Assembly: GCF_003026365.1 (NCBI RefSeq)
Contig: NZ_PYOM01000012.1
Location: 62,001-126,000, forward strand
Source of the DNA: Photobacterium angustum
GTDB taxonomy: Bacteria > Pseudomonadota > Gammaproteobacteria > Enterobacterales > Vibrionaceae
Reading direction: 5' to 3'
Length of the DNA stretch: 64,000 nucleotides
In this document: positions 62,034 through 64,000 of the stretch, one piece after another
How positions within the stretch are numbered: the stretch's first letter is position 1
Layout: the number at the start of each line of letters is the position of its first letter
Made by a program: the position numbers and the translations under genes
Notes under the pieces: generated by a model
What the model was told of the DNA's origin: nothing
The model's input: only the letters and a program-made list of their open reading frames with translations
Database searches by the model: none

Positions 62034-63122
62034 TTATTTCTGGCTAAATTGGCCTGTAATATCGTTATAAGTATGCGTTGATTCCATTTCTATGATTTTT
62101 GGCGCTTTTAGTCCCTTTAACGCATCGACAATATTCAACTTCATATGTTGAGGCGTTAAGTATGTCTTAAAGTAATAATCTTTGTTTTTAGTGTCAGATA
62201 CTGAAGTCCATACCGTGTAATCGTGAAAATCTCCATCATCAGTATTTTCTACAATTAAACCTTTTGGAATATCAAAGGCATTTAGAATATGAAATGCACG
62301 GAAGACAGCTTCATCTGCGTTCTTTGATGGCAATGAAGAATTCACGAATGTTACAGCACGTACAAATCGACTAGGTGAAGTGTAATCCCCTGGAAGACCG
62401 ACCATACCTGTACCTTGGCTAATACCTGTTAGTTTTACACCATTAATTTCTATCGGTTTAGTGTTTTCAGGTGATAGTCCAATAAAGTTTCGTACATGCG
62501 TTTCATGCCAATCGTATGACGGCGGGTTTGTGACAACACCTAGTTTATTAACATGGATTTTCAAACCATCTTTAGAATACTCAATGACAATTGAATCACC
62601 TTTCGCATCAGTAACAGCATAATGCAATGGAGCAATACCGCCAATTTCCTTAATTAGAGTTCCGACAACGGTTATTTTTTCTAGTCCTTTTTTAACTTCA
62701 TCAATGTTTGCGAAGTTCGCAAGGATATAGTTACCTAACTCCTCACTAGATACTGCTTGAGCCTGATTTTCTTTCGTTAATTCCGAATATTTAGCAACAC
62801 CTGCAAAATAAAATGCGCCGTAGTACAAACCTTTCTCGTTCATACCATCAACAATTATGTTGCGATCAAAGGCGTTGGCACCACCAAAACCATATTTAGC
62901 TTTATAAACAAGTCCCGTTTTATCAGGATTACTTGAAAGTGACTTTATTTCAGTACCAGCAGGAACCATAGCAATATCTGATTCAACATCAAAACCAAAT
63001 TCCATTGTACGGGCAGGGATTGTTACGCCATCATCACTCTTTAATACAATACCAGTACATGCGGCTGCTGGTAATGAGGTGATAGCCATACCTATACACA
63101 GAGGAAGAAGAAACTTTTTCAT
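62034..63122 (-). CDS. Choloylglycine hydrolase/penicillin V acylase family enzyme
   Basis: A 362-residue exported Ntn-hydrolase. The signal peptide ends PAAA, and C22 (ACTGIVL) would be the N-terminal nucleophile of the mature enzyme. Further family residues are R in ARTMEF, D in VDGMNEKGL, N in VVTNPPSYDW and R in SPSRFVRA. The family cleaves linear amide bonds (bile-salt conjugates, penicillin V, N-acyl homoserine lactones). Export suggests a periplasmic or extracellular substrate; quorum-signal or acyl-amide hydrolysis is possible but unproven. ATG 63122 is chosen, with AAGG eight bases upstream. Confidence 0.88.
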   Translation of the reverse strand: MKKFLLPLCIGMAITSLPAAACTGIVLKSDDGVTIPARTMEFGFDVESDIAMVPAGTEIKSLSSNPDKTGLVYKAKYGFGGANAFDRNIIVDGMNEKGLYYGAFYFAGVAKYSELTKENQAQAVSSEELGNYILANFANIDEVKKGLEKITVVGTLIKEIGGIAPLHYAVTDAKGDSIVIEYSKDGLKIHVNKLGVVTNPPSYDWHETHVRNFIGLSPENTKPIEINGVKLTGISQGTGMVGLPGDYTSPSRFVRAVTFVNSSLPSKNADEAVFRAFHILNAFDIPKGLIVENTDDGDFHDYTVWTSVSDTKNKDYYFKTYLTPQHMKLNIVDALKGLKAPKIIEMESTHTYNDITGQFSQK

Positions 63123-63323
63123 AATCATTACCTTAATATTTATAATAAATTCAAAACAAAGGTAGTAGAAATAAAAGTAAAAAACCTAAATAACCTCATT
63201 AACTGTACTGAAAAGGTGGTTTTGATATTAAATTATTCTTTATGTAAGGTTTTTTATCTTCGTTATACTTTGAATCAGCAATGAAAATGGCTGCAAAAGC
63301 AGCCTGTTATAGTATGTTACAGG

Positions 63324-64000
63324 CTACTCTCGGCAGCCGGCATCAATCATTGCTTGAATATGTGTCCCATAGAAAGTCTCATCACCCTCCCAACCAGCAG
63401 GAAGTGCAGCACTAGGCATGGTTTGATTTGCCGCACTTCTTAGAACTGTGTTGCAATAATCAAAGGAAATCCCACCTATCTCATGGCAACTCGCACAAGC
63501 ACCATCGCCAAGCTCGGCAAAGGCAGGTGGATTTGTCCATCCTTGGGCTGAGATAGGCTGATAGCGAATATTCGGATCAATGTCGTAATCATCGGAAATG
63601 TCTATTGGCGTGTCAGGGTGTATTAAGAAAACGTTCTTACCTCTATGGCAGTTAGTACAGTTTTCTGCGAGATTATCACCATTTTGAATATCCGAAATCT
63701 TAAACGTTAAATCTTCACCACCTGTAATTCTTCCGCCTGTTTCTTTACTGATATTATCCCAAAAACACGCTTTACCTGTGGTTTGACTTTGGCAAATAAT
63801 ACCAAGAAATTGTATATATTCATTGCCAGAAGCGCCTAAACTCCAACGAGGTAATGCCATACATGCGCCAGCGACACTAGGATCTTCATAGGCATAAACT
63901 TCGGTTCTTCTACTAGCAAGAAAATCAGTGGTTGCTGTGCCTTGATGTACCCATAAATCAGAGCCCCAATCGGGTGGGATCGGTACATCATTTTCACGGC
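63324..64000 (-). CDS. c-type cytochrome-like protein, C-terminal part (cut by window edge)
   Basis: An open frame runs from the window edge to TAA-type stop at 63324, about 225 residues. An ATG at 63860 lies inside it, but the frame stays open upstream with plausible protein (PPDWGSDLWVHQG, then ASRRTEVYAYEDPSVAGAC), so the true start is outside the window. Two haem-binding motifs are present, CTNCH and CASCH, plus further cysteines (GACMAL, AGCRE). It looks like an extracytoplasmic dihaem or multihaem protein of unknown role. Confidence 0.72.
   Translation of the reverse strand, partial: RENDVPIPPDWGSDLWVHQGTATTDFLASRRTEVYAYEDPSVAGACMALPRWSLGASGNEYIQFLGIICQSQTTGKACFWDNISKETGGRITGGEDLTFKISDIQNGDNLAENCTNCHRGKNVFLIHPDTPIDISDDYDIDPNIRYQPISAQGWTNPPAFAELGDGACASCHEIGGISFDYCNTVLRSAANQTMPSAALPAGWEGDETFYGTHIQAMIDAGCRE

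Noticed and set aside
1..64000. CRISPR arrays, tRNA or rRNA genes, insertion sequences
   Set aside because: Read for repeats with regular spacing, cloverleaf-like sequences and transposase proteins; none found. This was a manual reading, so a small RNA gene could have been missed.

Overview
The window looks like chromosomal DNA of a marine gammaproteobacterium of the Vibrionaceae, most likely Photobacterium or a close relative. This is inferred from the AT-rich composition, the six-gene TonB2 operon with its TtpC and DUF3450 partners, a DUF3319-type protein, long chemoreceptors, PatZ, and a YdbH-YnbE-YdbL operon. No rRNA, tRNA, CRISPR array, insertion sequence or prophage was recognised. The species call is an inference and was not checked against any database.

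Region by region. (1) 1-2440: a quinone/electrophile-stress locus. An operon encoding a DoxX protein, a pirin and an azoreductase (azoR, cut by the window edge) is divergent from a YhaJ-like LysR regulator whose likely operator abuts its own ribosome binding site. (2) 2525-6690: a Cache-type chemoreceptor, a DUF3297 protein, a flavin-reductase-like protein and an unrecognised protein. (3) 6890-14241: a Fur-box-preceded siderophore receptor followed by the whole TonB2 energy-transduction operon (DUF3450, ttpC, exbB2, exbD2, tonB2, TPR protein). (4) 14346-18539: a TauE-type exporter, an oxygen-dependent folate-independent methionine synthase pair (mesX-mesD) and a phytanoyl-CoA-dioxygenase-like enzyme. 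(5) 18635-27525: a second iron-related block. It has a Fur-like box, an outer-membrane barrel candidate, an AT-rich ECF sigma factor with no visible anti-sigma, another Fur-like site and a nine-gene operon (PepSY membrane protein, DUF2271, DUF4198, small His-start protein, DUF6162, binding protein, ATPase, permease, second binding protein). The operon strongly resembles the Pseudomonas fpvGHJK-CDEF ferrisiderophore-reduction and iron-uptake locus.

(6) 27705-42140: mostly housekeeping and accessory singletons: MntP-like exporter, Nudix hydrolase, a degenerate GGDEF protein, lipoprotein hydrolase, galE, DUF2238, DEAD-box helicase, SPOR lipoprotein, LexA-controlled umuDC, a histidine-acid-phosphatase lipoprotein, a TPR protein, an acetyltransferase and a YeiH-type transporter. 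(7) 42255-52670: the ydbH-ynbE-ydbL envelope-lipid operon, a DUF4344 metallopeptidase candidate, a chemoreceptor with a duplicated CHASE3-like sensor, and patZ. (8) 52671-57313: a frameshifted GGDEF pseudogene, a DUF2301 membrane protein, a second Fur-box-preceded siderophore receptor (UUG start) and a second SPOR-like lipoprotein. (9) 57621-64000: ddl, a tyrosine recombinase lacking the usual catalytic His, a tandem-repeat DUF3319 protein, a retropepsin-like zinc protease homologue, a HAD hydrolase, yciH, a choloylglycine-hydrolase-family enzyme and the C-terminal part of a c-type cytochrome-like protein.

Taken together, iron dominates the window. Two paralogous outer-membrane siderophore receptors, their TonB2 motor and a probable periplasmic reduction and Fe import operon could form one uptake route: receptor, TonB2, periplasmic ferrisiderophore, reduction by the PepSY protein and its partners, capture by two binding proteins, then ABC import. 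The most promising under-described elements are that operon, including two neighbouring exported proteins whose mature forms should begin with His, and the orphan ECF sigma factor beside it.
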